Of a stretch of DNA of 64,000 nucleotides, positions 1-11,422 are shown in pieces. The stretch lies in the NCBI RefSeq assembly GCF_958298935.1, contig NC_084935.1, forward strand, positions 11,652,501-11,716,500, in the 5' to 3' direction. This DNA comes from Phragmites australis (Eukaryota; Streptophyta; Magnoliopsida; Poales; Poaceae). The translations under genes and the position numbers were made by a program. The notes beneath the pieces are model-generated. The model had not been told where the DNA came from and searched no databases. It saw only the letters and a list, made by a program, of their open reading frames with translations. Within the stretch, counting starts at the first letter, position 1; each line of letters opens with the position of its first letter.

Positions 1-1080
1 ATTAACTCGTGTAGCTGTTAAATAAATAAATATCAATCATTAGAATATGATAGAATATTTTATCATTAGTAATTAATTAATTGAATACCCTTTTAATAAT
101 TAATTAATTAGATTCAAAGGATAGATTAATCTAATTAATTAATTACCTGTATGCTTTTATGATAGTATTAAATATAACTTAATTAGTGTGGAAATTAACA
201 AACTAAGTAATTAAGATTAGTTACTAAATAACCAGGTTTAGTGCTATAAATTAGAGTGTTTAATCTTCACACTTAAGCACTTATAATTGTCTAGAGTTAT
301 ACTTATGTATATATGTATACATGCTCACATACATATAGACGTAAGTATTACACATATATTCATGCATGTACACGTGCACTCACCTACACGTAGAATCTCT
401 AGCTGTCGTCTTTCGGCAGTTAATCTAATAAGAGTTCACTTAGTTAATCGTGATTTAGTTAATCGTGGTTTGTTCAGGTTTTCTCTTAAGTTGATAAAAC
501 AACTAGGTTAATAGCTTAGCCTAGTTTCGCTAGATTATCCTGTTATTCTCTGTGTACTAGCTTCGTGTTGATTAGAGTTGCCGATCATCTTCCGTTAGGT
601 TTAGCTTTCGTCGTTTTTTCCGTTGTTCTTCTTCCGTTTTGGCATTTCTTGGTTTTGTTCTGGTGTTCAATTGCTTAGTCGTTGTGCGCTTTTTGTCGTT
701 AATATGCGTAGACTTAAAGTCAAGGTTCTAAGCAAGAACGCGAGGAAGGAACTGAAGGCAAGGTCCAACGATGAAGCAGAATCCCGGAAAACTCAAGAGA
801 CAAGATCAATCGTGAATTGACCCTTCAAGAAGGCAAGTCCTATTTCCTTGATCATATTGAACCTATGTTTTCGAATAATATACATGATCAACTAAAATCG
901 GACTTATTATCGCATGTGCTATATATTGCATTTCTTTCAAACTACTTGTAGTAGTTAACCCTATCAACACTGCCATGCCATACATGTTATCATCCAGAAT
1001 ACATATCACCCTAGGAATACATGTTGTTACATATATTAACAATGGACGACGCCTTGATATCTAGCATGCTTAGGATTGAA
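1..1080. other. AT-rich sequence, probably part of an LTR element
   Basis: No recognisable gene. Short open frames (for example near 287-511 and 623-820) match no family I know. The segment runs without a visible break into repeat-rich DNA that ends at a primer-binding site near 2812, so it may be the upstream part of a large LTR. I could not find a convincing 5' TG terminus or target duplication, so the element's start is unresolved. Confidence 0.3.
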
Positions 1081-1170
1081 TACATCTCCTCGGAGATGTC
1101 GCTTTTAAAATACGTCTCCTCGGAGATATTGCTTTTAAAACACTTCTCTTCGGAGATCAATTTGCTGTTA
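1081..1170. repeat. Three tandem 30-bp units
   Basis: Three consecutive copies of a 30-bp unit containing CTCCTCGGAGAT (the third reads CTCTTCGGAGAT), separated by GCTTTTAAAA. The core CTCCTCGGAG is close to self-complementary. The array lies upstream of the putative LTR end at 2807 and is probably an LTR-internal repeat. Confidence 0.75.
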
Positions 1171-1989
1171 TCAATGATAACTCATATACCATGATTCCTT
1201 GATGGTTGTGAATTTCGTGATTGTGGTGAAATCCTTGATGTCGTGTGGGACATGGAAGGTGATGTGTAAAAATGGGTGAAAACTGTTTTGGCGCGGGCAG
1301 GTAGAGTAGTCCTCCGGGGAGGATGCTCTTGGGGGCTTGAGTTACATGATGGTATTCATTGCCCATGAAGATGCCTAGCCCGGCCGCTTAAGGACCGAGT
1401 CTTGCGCCGTCATGCTTAGACACCCCGTGCAACCATGCGTCCTGTATGGGCAGGACTTGATTTTCTTTCACTGGACTGAGTTGGGCATCATACCAGGAGG
1501 CTGAGAGCAACGAGCAGCCAGGGGTCTATCTGTCCCGCTGTTTGGAGGTTCAGGGACCGGCTTAGGCTTAAAAATGGAGGCTGACCTTCGGAACATGCAG
1601 CTCTGGAACTTGGCGTGTCTCGTGGAAAAGCCCGGCAGGAAAGGTGTTTGGAGAGTCTCGGTATGATTCGCTCCTCCGCTTGCAACGGTTGGAGGCTGAG
1701 CATATCGTATGGGTAAAGTTGTACAACCTCTGCAGAGTGTAAACCTATTCGAATAGCCGTGTCCACGGTCATGGACATGCAAAGCATTGACCTCACTTGA
1801 ATAGACTCAGGGTGCGTGTGTCTTGATGCGTGAGTGTGTGGACTAGATGTCCGTGTGATGTGGTTCCTGGCTCGATCCGCCAGAAGATGTGTGGTACTAG
1901 AGGTACACCAGATGTGATAAAAGGGACTGCGGAGTGAGGTATAGCCCCTCCCAGGACTGAAAACCCCCAGATACAACTTGTTACCTTGG

Positions 1990-2300
1990 TTTTGGTTTTA
2001 AAACTATTTCGACAGCTTTGCTATCAGGTCACCTTCTAATGCGTTGGGGACTTGAGGTGATACTCAGTACCAACAGAAGATGCCTGGACCGTTTTACTTC
2101 TAAACCGTTTTAAAAGCTTTGTTATCAGGTCACCTTCTAATACGTTAGGGGCTTGAGGTGATACTCAGTACCAACAGAAGATGCCTGAACCGTTTTACTT
2201 CTAAACGTTTTGAAGGCTTTGTTATCAGGTTACCTTCTAATGCGTTGGGGACTTGAGGTGATACTCAGTACCAACAGAAGATGCCTGTCTTTGTTTCAAA
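1990..2300. repeat. Three tandem ~100-bp units in LTR
   Basis: Three near-identical copies of a roughly 100-bp unit. Each contains GCTTTG(C/T)TATCAGGT, ACTTGAGGTGATACTCAGTA and CCAACAGAAGATGCCTG. GCTTTG recurs near 2015, 2116 and 2216. Copies differ by a few substitutions. Direct repeats of this size upstream of the transcription start are common in grass LTR U3 regions; that role is inferred. Confidence 0.85.
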
Positions 2301-2488
2301 AGCTTTGTTGCGTTTATTTCAAAAGGTTAACAGTGGAGAATACAACTTGATACCTGCATAAAACCTGCTTTACGCTTAAAACTATGTCGTAAAGCCTTAT
2401 CCTTGAAATATTCATTATGCATCTATCAACCCCTTTGAAGTAGTATAGGACTTGTTGAGTACCTTCCGTACTCAGTCTTGTTGCTTTC

Positions 2489-2807
2489 AGATTGTTGAGT
2501 TGGAGATCAACCTCAACCCAGATGAAGTCGAAGAGAAGAAGTCTAAGGTCGCGTCCACACCCGAGTTGCCTGTGGCATTGGGTTGCATCGTCGTTTCGCT
2601 CCGCTGCGCTGTAGGCTCTTCTGCCTGGCTGGTCTGCTGTGGATCCTTGTCCACCGGACCATCTTTTCGCTTTTCAGGTATTTATTTTACTTATTTGTAT
2701 TCGAAGTATGTATTTGATATCATTCTGTTGAATTCTGTGCGTATCAGCTACTTGATCCAGGGACTGATACAGGAGGCACAGGGGAACCCGGGTCCGGGGT
2801 CCTGACA
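2489..2807 (+). repeat. LTR 3'-end segment, copy 1 (319 bp)
   Basis: This segment is repeated at 4650-4968 with the same length and only a handful of substitutions (for example near 2553-2559 and at one site near 2703). It runs from AGATTGTTGAG to CCTGACA. Copy 1 continues upstream into more LTR, whereas copy 2 does not. Confidence 0.9.
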
Positions 2808-2811
2808 GGCA

Positions 2812-2824
2812 TGGTATCAGAGCC
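2812..2824 (+). other. Primer-binding site (initiator tRNA-Met type)
   Basis: TGGTATCAGAGCC follows the LTR end directly. TGGTATCAGAGC is complementary to the 3' end of plant initiator tRNA-Met and is the usual minus-strand primer site of plant LTR retrotransposons. This fixes the LTR boundary and shows a plus-strand element. Confidence 0.9.
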
Positions 2825-3043
2825 GTACTTGGCTGTAGGTCGTAACCTTAGCATGGACGTTACTTATACTTTAGTTTTATTACAAACTCTTTAAAGGAAA
2901 ACTCTTTATTCCCTTTTTTACATCTTATTGATCTTACCTTACATTGGCACTCTGTTGCAAAACTTGTTGATTCCTCTTTACCCACCTCTTCTTAAAACTT
3001 AACGTGGAGAACACTGACAAGATTAAGGCTTACACAAGGAGTT

Positions 3044-3965
3044 GTGTTAGGCATGAAGCCTAAGCCCTATTCTGTATCGTATTGTAGTAACGAAAAAATT
3101 AATTGTGAGTGTTCGCGTTGTAGTGTTGGTTCTTATTGGATGTTCGTTGCGTGTTTTCTTGATTGTGTGTTTTTGTTACACATCTACCAAAATTGGATCT
3201 TAACTCATCTTATGCTTGCTACCTTATCCCTGAAGAACAAGAAGCTATTGGATATGTCATCAGAGAAATCAATCAAAGATGATCAACACCTAGAGCTTAA
3301 AACCCAAGCCACAGAACTAAAAGCTATAAGCAGCCCATCCACAAAGTCTGTACCCGACAACAACAATCAGACAGGTGACAATATCAAACCAAGTGAAGAA
3401 GACACTCAAGACAACGAAAGCAATCTAGAAATACATGAAGTCCCTAAAGGACATAAATTGAATAAGGAACGAGAAAATCCAGATAACAGGAATGAACATC
3501 ACATGTCACTAGCACCTATTGCTGGAGATCTTCTCGTAATAATGGCTAACCAAATCCAACTGAAGCAAACTATTGCTCAAGAACTTAGTAACATCAGTCA
3601 AGCTCTTGACATAGGAAATGTTGACCAAAACCACTGAAACACCAAGAAGAGAAAATCTAAACCCGGTCAATGCCATACGGCTAGTTACAAGAGATGAAAG
3701 CTAGAAAACCAACATTCTATGTAGAATAAAGCCCCATGATCCACCTCAAATCAAGCAAATCCAGTTTTCCGCAACCAAGATAGTGGAAACCTATGACAGA
3801 AAAGAACTTTGAAGACACCAAACCCTAATGAGATCTACTTCTTATATAAGCAACCCGAGCAATTCATAGCAAGTTGTCCAGTAGTGACTCAATCCAACAC
3901 CCAAAGGCACACAAAAGCTCTGCTTTAATTGCAAGGATTCATGCCACTTTGCAAGGAATTGTCCC
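3044..3965 (+). pseudogene. Decayed gag-like region with CCHC zinc knuckle
   Basis: An open frame at 3044-3637 (197 aa) encodes a hydrophilic Lys/Glu/Asn/Gln-rich protein of no family I recognise. About 280 bp downstream, in another frame, 3921-3962 encodes CFNCKDSCHFARNC, a perfect C-x2-C-x4-H-x4-C retroviral-type zinc knuckle followed by Pro and a stop. The order and the primer-binding site just upstream indicate a frameshifted gag. No pol follows before the second LTR copy. Confidence 0.6.
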
Positions 3966-4649
3966 TAGAAGTAACTAATTGTTGCGTCAGTCTACATCAT
4001 CAAAGTATCACATCAACAATCGGAGCAACTATGGAAAATCATGTAGACCCTTGGAAGGGATACCCATAATCGAAAACCCAGAAATCAATGGATATCAGTC
4101 ACAATGGATACTCCAACTAGTTAAACTTATTATGTTGTTTAGCTTTACCTTGGAATTGTTCTTTTGTTCACCCTTCGGAGAGTATCTTCGGTCATGGAAA
4201 ATTCCGATAATTGTGAAAGTCTTTTGAGATCCGTGTATTCGGAACAAGTATCAGAGATATCTTTTGGAAACCCTTATGTCAGAATCCATTAAAGTGGGGT
4301 AGTGTTTTTAGCAAAACCTACGCCCTAGGAAAAGAATGACAAGTTATAATCTTGGAATTAAGTGTTTTACCTTCAGTGAGGAAATATAGCCTCTGAAAAT
4401 TGGAAGTTTACCTCGGTAACCCCAGGAAGGATTGAAGAGAAATCTTGACATTAATAGGCTAACACCCTAACTCACAGAAGTTTGCAAAATTTCTCCAGAA
4501 AGAAAGTACTTATAGTATGGCGATGACCATAATCGGAATTACTCCTGGATAAAACTGGATGAACAACCCGATAGCCAGAAGACCCTATCGGATAACCATA
4601 AAGGAATCTACCTATGTTATACCATAAGGGAACGAAGAAGTCGATCAAC

Positions 4650-4968
4650 AGATTGTTGAGTTGGAGATCAACCTCAACCCAGATGAAGTCGAAGAGAAGA
4701 AGTCTAAGGTCGCATCCGCACCCGAGTTGCCTGTGGCATTGGGTTGCATCGTCGTTTCGCTCCGCTGCGCTGTAGGCTCTTCTGCCTGGCTGGTCTGCTG
4801 TGGATCCTTGTCCACCGGACCATCTTTTCGCTTTTCAGGTATTTATTTTACTTATTTGTATTCAAAGTATGTATTTGATATCATTCTGTTGAATTCTGTG
4901 CGTATCAGCTACTTGATCCAGGGACTGATACAGGAGGCACAGGGGAACCCGGGTCCGGGGTCCTGACA
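4650..4968 (+). repeat. LTR 3'-end segment, copy 2 (319 bp)
   Basis: Near-identical duplicate of 2489-2807 with the same 3' limit (CCTGACA). The 5' breakpoint falls immediately at an AG dinucleotide, and the preceding sequence is unrelated to the LTR. It is read as a truncated 3' LTR. Confidence 0.85.
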
Positions 4969-4970
4969 AG

Positions 4971-5929
4971 TGTCTTGGCCGTTTTTCTCTAGTGTTATCC
5001 GGAGTCTCTGGGTGAACCCAGATACTCTGAGTCAATGTAACGGCTAGTTCTGACAGGTTAGGTGCGTGTGTTTCTGTGCTACTCGAAGTCTCCGGGTGAA
5101 CCGGATACTCCGAGTCTGTCTGAAAAGCACAATAATATCTAGTTTTTGGAGGAAGGGTATAAATACCTCTTCACCCCCTCCATTCAATGCTGCTGAGCTA
5201 CCTGTGAACTAACTCTCTCAAGAGCATTCAATAGACCTCTCAAACCCCTTTAGTGCTTGATCTTTGCAAGATTTGAGAGTTAGGGTTTGGGGAGAGAGAT
5301 TTAGAGCAAGAGAGCAACAAGCAAACCTTTGAGCAATTTGAGTTCTTGCCAAGCTGCGATTTGCATTCTTTACTCTTGAAGCTTCGTGCTTCTACACGGC
5401 AAGAGGTCACCCGTAGAGCACCCAATCTTTGTGGAGTGCCACGAAAAGTTTGTATTACCCGTGAATTGAGTAAGAACCCTAGCTTGATCTTTGTGGTCAC
5501 TTGGGTGAGGATAGGGTTGAACAAGACCCGGCTCTTTGTGAGCTCCTCAACGGAGATGTAGGCACTTTTTTGTGAGGTGGTCGAACTTCTGGAACAAATC
5601 TTATCTCCATTTACTTTCTTACACTTTACGCATTCAAATTGTTATTTGGGGATTTGCCTCAATATTGTTGCTTGCAAGTATTTGAGTGCAGGTTATTGTT
5701 GAAAGGAGCATATACATCTTATAGAGACTGTGATAAATCGTAGACTATATGAGACTTACTTTGATTTCGAGTTCCTGTATAGTTCGGATAATCCAGGTGA
5801 ATTCGGATACTCCGGAACCCGAAGTATCTGGATTGAGCCGGAGTTTCCGGACCCTGTTTGATCCGCTGCAGAGTTTTAATTTTCAGAATTGACTATTCAC
5901 CCCCCTCTAGTCGATATCAAGTACTTTCA
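4971..5929 (+). mobile_element. Copia-like solo or truncated LTR
   Basis: The segment begins TGTCTTGGCC and ends TACTTTCA, so it has canonical TG...CA ends. A TATA-like GTATAAATAC lies at about 5158, followed by a plausible leader. The 3' end carries TATTCACCCCCCTCTAG, typical of the ends of SIRE/Maximus-type Copia LTRs. Several short CCGGA/TCCGG-type inverted motifs occur at both ends. The flanking 5-mers (ACAAG and ATTTC) do not match, and no primer-binding site follows, so this is a truncated or recombined LTR rather than a clean solo LTR. Confidence 0.6.
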
Positions 5930-5939
5930 ATTTCCAAGC

Positions 5940-7912
5940 ACATAAGGTCACTATCGTGACGATGTATCCACTGGAGGACGTCATACGCAATATGGAGGTT
6001 ACTAGATGAATCGTCCAATGGGCGCTTGAACTCAATGAGTTCGGCGTACACTATGCACCACGCACAAGCGTGAAATCAGGAGTATTAGCGGAATTCATCG
6101 CCGAATAGACAAGCATTAACGAAACTAAGCCAAGTGTGGTCGAGGACCACTGGATGCTCTTCTTTGATGGATCCCTCACGCTTCAAGGCTTGGGGGTTGG
6201 CATCATACTCAAATCTTCGACGGGCGACAAACTCAGGTACGTTGTTCAATTATATTTTAAAGCTTTCAACAATGTTGTAGAATATAAGGGACTGGTAAAT
6301 GGCCTCCACATAGCTGCATCACTTGTAATCAGGTGACTTCTCATGAAAGGGAACTCACATCTAGTCGTAAACCAAGTGCAAAAGGAGTACCAGTGCTCGG
6401 ACAACAACATGGCAGCTTACTTGTACGAGGTGCGAAAGCTTGAGGAAAAGTTCAAAGGGCTAGAAGTAATGCACATCAAAGGAGTGATAACTCTGGTGCA
6501 GATAAACTTACTAGACTCGCTTCTTCTCGAGCACTGGTGCCTGTGGGAGTCTTCGTTGAGAAAATCCTCAAACCATCTGTCCTGACAGTTCAGTGAATGG
6601 ATGCTGCCCAACCCGACCAGCAGTCTAGCTAGGTCAGTGAGGCAGAAACCGCAAACACGATAGCTGCACTACTCGAATGCGAGCCGACTTGGATGACTTC
6701 GTACCAAGCATATCTTGAAGGTCGAGACATCCCTGATGATGATGTGTCTATAGAGAAAATTACTCGTAAGTCCAAGCTATAGGCTTTGGTAGATAGCAAG
6801 CTCTACCGAAAGGGGAGTAACAGAATCTTGATGAAGTCCATCACTTAGGAAGAGGCAATAAATTATTGCTCAATATTCATAGAGGCATGTGTGGTAATCA
6901 TGAGTCTTATCGCACCTTGGTCGGAAAAGCTTTCCGCCAGGGATTCTATTTGCCGACTGCCCTCCTGGATGCTTTTGAGTTGATAAAAAAGTACGAGAGC
7001 TGCCAATTTTTTGGAAGGTAGACCACTCGACCGGCCTAAGCTCTGCAAACAATTCATCTTTTTTGGCCTTTCTCCGTTTGGGCTTGGATATCCTGGGACC
7101 ATTCCCAAGGGCCCAAGGCGGTTACAAGTTCCTATTAGTGGATATTAACACATTCACTAAGTGGATTGAAGCCGAACCCGTTGGGAAGATAACCGCAGAA
7201 GCGGCTAAGAAGTTCATGAGGAGCATAATTACCCGATTCAGAATTCCGCATTGGATAATTACAGATAATGATAGCTAGTTCAAAAGTTGGAACTTTATTG
7301 CGTTCTATGAAGAATTTGGCATTAAAACTTGTTTCACCTCTGTAGATCACCCCCTAGAGCAACGGTCAAGTTGAGCGCGCCAATAGTATAGTCTTGCAGG
7401 GTCTCAAAACTCGGGTTTCTGACAGGCTGAAGGCCTACTCGAAACGATGAGTGAAAGAGCTTCTCTTAGTACTATGAGCGGTTCGTACCTTGACTAATAG
7501 GGCTACCAGTGAAACTCCATTCTTTTTAGTCTACGGAGCAGAAGCAGTGCTCTCGATTGAATTGCAGTTTGGATCACGTCGAGTGGAAAATTACTCAGAA
7601 GAGGGGCAAGAGTAGTTACGAGCAGATGACATCAATTTACTCGAGGAGTATCATGATCGAGCATTCATTCGAGCGGCTAAGTATTAGCAAGCGTTGTATG
7701 GATATCATAGTCAGAAAGTCTAGCCCAGGAGACTCGCTACTGGAGATCTTGTCTTACAAAAGGTGTAGAAACAGGCCCAACACCATAAGTTATCACATAA
7801 GTGGGAATGACCCTATACCTAGATCGGTACGGTTATCTATTCCAAATGGTGAGATACTCGAGAACTCGTGGCACATCGATCAACTCCGACGATTTCATTC
7901 ATTGATAAGGTA
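5940..7912 (+). pseudogene. Ty3/Gypsy pol remnant: RNase H and integrase
   Basis: Translation across several frames and stops gives a recognisable Gypsy pol C-terminal half. The RNase H domain starts near 6133 (FFDGS motif, then NVVEYKGLVNGL). The usual GDSQLVVNQ motif reads GNSHLVVNQ, so the catalytic Asp appears lost. Integrase follows: LDILGPFPRA near 7084, IITDNDS near 7255, and NGQVERAN near 7365 after a frameshift, so the third acidic residue survives. The end reads GEILENSWHIDQLRRFH near 7850, as in Tat-lineage Gypsy elements. At least eight stops or frameshifts make it dead. Gag, protease and RT are absent because the 5' side abuts an unrelated LTR. Confidence 0.85.
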
Positions 7913-8471
7913 ACTTACAGGTAAGTCGCTTACATTCGATTAGATTAACTAACCTATTACATACTTTTTCTTTTCCTCTTGACCTACATGGCAAAAAGTG
8001 AAGATCCACCACCTCCAAGAGTTCAGAAGCGTGTGGACCCCTATTCACCCTTGAACGAGTCGAGAAACCTTTTATACTCTTCCCTAGGGTAGCAGCTAAT
8101 AACCCTAGGAATCGGACGCCTGCCAGCATAAGGGGCAAGAAAAATGGGCGACGCGAGGACCCTGCTGGAGTTGCTGATTGGCGCCGGTGAGCCTGGCGGA
8201 CCCTCCCCGGGCCACGGAGGCGATCTGGCTGTTGTCGACAGAGAAGACAACCGCACTTTCTTCACCGCCAGGGGCTCGGGGTCTTCATTGCCGAAAACTT
8301 CATCAGCAGCCTAGAAGATGATCTCATCAGGATCACGACCAACTTCATCCCTCTCCCGTGTCATTCGAATCACTTGACATGCGGCATAAGCGGTAAAATA
8401 AAGTGTTGCACGCACTAGAAAAGGGGTCGGCCATCCCCAATTGATTCTCTGTGCTCTCTTCCTCTAGGCCC

Positions 8472-8684
8472 CTAACTTGATTCGTCCTCGTCAGAAGAAA
8501 TGGTGATGACACCAGGTGGAACCATGGCAAGAGGTTTTGGGTAGAAAGTTCCCTCTTCTCTAACTCCTGAGCTCAACTCAGGAGACGGAGGTGGAGTGGA
8601 AGCCATGGCTTCAAGCTCTACAAGTTCTATTGGGCAAGCCAAAGGAAGACAGGGAGGAGACGGAGTGAAAATAAATAGCCTCAA
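8472..8684 (-). CDS. Antisense ORF in Gypsy 3' region
   Basis: A 70-aa open frame opposite to the Gypsy element. The likely product starts at an internal Met (MASTPPPSPELSSGV) and ends with an acidic run, VITISSDEDESS, before a stop. A GTTAGG donor-like sequence lies at the C-terminal end, so more exons may once have followed. Tat-lineage Gypsy elements are known to carry antisense additional ORFs here. Assigning this frame to that class is inference; no domain is recognisable. Confidence 0.35.
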   Translation of the reverse strand: MRLFIFTPSPPCLPLACPIELVELEAMASTPPPSPELSSGVREEGTFYPKPLAMVPPGVITISSDEDESS

Positions 8685-9779
8685 GTCCCCTCTATTTATA
8701 GCTGCATGAACGGGTTGTACTATGTAAACGGAGTTGTCAAGATCCGAAACAATAGCGTGCTCGAGAACGCCTCGATAGCGCTGCGTGCCCGGCGGAAGTC
8801 AAGGCATCGTGGGAGCATTATGAAATGTCTAATTTCTGCAAAGAGGGATGGGTGGTCATTGTGACACGTCAAATCAAAAGTTGCAGTGAAAACGAGCACG
8901 AACGAGAGCGGGTTTTTAATTCTCACCAACCTGTCCGCTCGAGTTTACTCAGTGACCACATCATAATTATAACCCAATGCTTGGGGGCTAAGCCCATCGA
9001 GTATACTGTTGAGAACGATGTGTTGATGCCTACGCTCCATTATCTACTCGAATCTAGTCATTGAGTAAGAGACAGGGGCCACATCAAGTATGGTGCATAT
9101 GATCTACTCTCTGTTTCGATTATCACATCAAACAGAGAGTCTGGGGCTACATTGCATACTTTTGATGCTAAGGCTTTACTCTTCACTCTATTCCGTCATC
9201 GAGTAGAGGGCTACGCTATATTCCTTCAATAGTACATGTATGTTCTTTCTTACTCTCTACCCGAGAAATCTTCTCCTTGACTAGAGAGTTGAGGCTACAT
9301 AATAATACCATATTCTTTTGTAAGTATTTTTGCAAAAAATTATCTGGCTTTGCATTGATCACATTGGATAGAACCAACCGAGGCATATGTTGGGTCAATG
9401 ATGGATAATTACACCTCATAAGGCATAACGGCACCGAGATCGTCAGACATCTCACGCCTCACAGCCAACCAAGGTTCAGAAAGTCCTAGTTGGTCTCACG
9501 TATGCTCTCTGACAAGTTTTTATTCGTAAAAGTTTGCAAAAGTCTATCATATGTTCTGTTTCTAGTTTTACATTAGTCTTTTCCTTATTCCTTTTTTGGC
9601 CGCCTTGAGTAATTACTCGAAGGCCATACATCTAATGGCTTGTTTAATCGAGTTTTTAGGCATTAACAGATATATAGTCAGACAATCTCAAAAGTTGTGA
9701 TAGCATGTGCTAATCAGTTTGCATCTATTCATGTTAACTCTATTTCATCGACAAGGAATAGTAGCAATAGCATATTAGA

Positions 9780-10927
9780 TTAAGCAAAATATCAGTAAAA
9801 TGTTTTTACAATCACCAGCCAAAAGCATACCAGGAAACCTATTACATATCAAAGGGGAAAGCATGGACGACAGCCACCTACAAGAACACCACTTAAAATC
9901 CCCTTCAAGGGACATGAGCGTATTGGAAACTGTGTCGTGGTAAGAGAAGCACCATGTACTCATCTCGATCGTATGATGAGCTCATTCGGCGAAAGCCCAA
10001 AATTTGGTTAGGATGGGTAATCCCGGGTACTGGTGGAACAACTTCAGATGTCAAGCCTAGTAGGATTGTTCTTTCCTTCATCCAGGGGACAATTTTCCAA
10101 TCTAGCAGCTCCCAGATGTCATCGCCAAAGACATGAATGGAAATTGATGTTGATGCATTGTGCTCAGCAGGGTTGTCAATTTGGCCACCCTAGGGATTCA
10201 AGAAAAAGGCGCGGGTCTTGTCCAGGATGAGCCGAGTACCCCCCATACCGGGTTGCCAGAGCTCGAACTCAGACATCGACTGCTCCAATGTTGCTATGGT
10301 TCCAGATGGATCTCCTGAGGTGATTCTATCCAGAAAATATGCAATACATTACCAGAACTTACTACTGGAGATCTGAAACCATCACAGTGACCCGTTGACA
10401 AGATATACGTGCACGCCCTTTGTCATCTGGAGATGGAAGCACGACATTCTTGGAACAACGATTATAAACAGCTTTTCATTCCTTTGTACCACGCATCTCT
10501 CCAGGTTCACCCAGAATACATCATAGGAGAGTGGCGGGAGAACGGAAAACCATCCGGTCACCGGATTTAATACCCTACCTTTGATCTGATGCCCTCATTC
10601 AATGATGATCAAGAGCCTACTTGAGGCCCCAATCATCTCCTAGCTATCGCCAACTAAACATCAAAAATGAAGGTCGAAGACTGCTTCACTTCTCAGACGA
10701 TGCACCTCCACCAAGCCGTCATTGTGCATGAACGACCCTTTCAAGATCCATGGTGCGAACTCAGCCACCATGCGCACTTCACGCCAGCTGGAGCAGACGC
10801 AGCGGGAAAAGGCAAAATCTTTTGGGTGCGGTAACTTGTTGGAGATGAGGTCTAACACTCCCAATGGTAGAGCCGTCCAATCAGGATTCCCCTCCATGAG
10901 GGAGAAGAACAAAAGTTTCTCGAACAA
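9780..10927 (-). pseudogene. F-box/DUF295-type gene remnant
   Basis: The minus-strand frame at 10661-10927 begins MFEKLLFFSLMEGNPDW and carries an F-box: LPLGVLDLISNKL, then FSRCVCSSWREV. Further along the minus strand, in shifting frames, are fragments typical of plant F-box/DUF295 proteins: INPVTGWFSVLPP near 10560, VHVYLVNGS near 10400, FELWQPG near 10260, and PNQILGFRR near 9995. Multiple stops and frame changes make it a pseudogene. F-box proteins of this class recruit substrates to SCF ubiquitin ligases. It lies antisense inside the Gypsy 3' region, flanked on both sides by Gypsy-like sequence. Confidence 0.65.
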
Positions 10928-11422
10928 AAGTAGACAATGCTAAAAAGCTTTGGAGAAGAAATCCAAGAGCGAGAGTCTGGAAAGCAGAAAATATGAGGCG
11001 ATGCAGTTTCTCCTCGAGGGAATAAGTAGGCATTATCTCCGGGTAAAATTCGAAAAACAACTCTGCTTCGAAACATGTTTTTGTGGCGCCTCGATCAGTG
11101 TGAAAGGCGGAGTGATGATATCGTGCGAATCTCTGCACGCATTAAATGCTCCTATACCCATTGGTTCAAATTTTGAAAGGTTTTTTTAAATCTACTTGGT
11201 ATCGGGTGTTGAGCTTTTAGTCCTTTCTTGAGCTTCGAGTGCGGTTAACAGCAAGACGCTCGGCATAATTGTGTTTCTACTCGATACTCGGAATAGGATC
11301 CGTTCTTACTCGATTATCTCAATTGCAAGCCTGAACCACTTTACTCGACCAGGCTTAGACTTAGTGGTACTCGAGTGAAAAATTGCAGAAACCCTTCCTC
11401 TCGAGTAGAGTTAGGGGGCTAT

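Larger units (their letters stand above)
1981..4968 (+). mobile_element. Degenerate LTR retrotransposon with gag remnant
   Basis: The element consists of the 3' part of a 5' LTR (tandem repeats, then 2489-2807), a primer-binding site at 2812, an interior of about 1.8 kb with a gag-like frame and a zinc-knuckle remnant, and a second copy of the last 319 bp of the LTR at 4650-4968. No protease, reverse transcriptase or integrase was seen, so it is either non-autonomous or internally deleted. The downstream LTR copy lacks all sequence upstream of the shared 319 bp. The 5' limit may lie well before 1981. Confidence 0.65.
7913..11422 (+). mobile_element. Gypsy 3' non-pol region
   Basis: About 3.5 kb between the end of integrase and the 3' LTR, rich in CTCGA/TCGAG-type words. 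It ends with a polypurine tract TTAGGGGGCT at about 11411 just before the LTR. A long 3' region with antisense open frames is a known trait of the Tat lineage (RIRE2, Grande and relatives). It contains an antisense open frame at 8472-8684 and an F-box/DUF295 remnant at 9780-10927. Confidence 0.7.

Noticed and set aside
2812..2824. TGGTATCAGAGCC as part of a tRNA gene
   Set aside because: Only the primer-complementary end is present; no cloverleaf. It is a retroelement primer-binding site.
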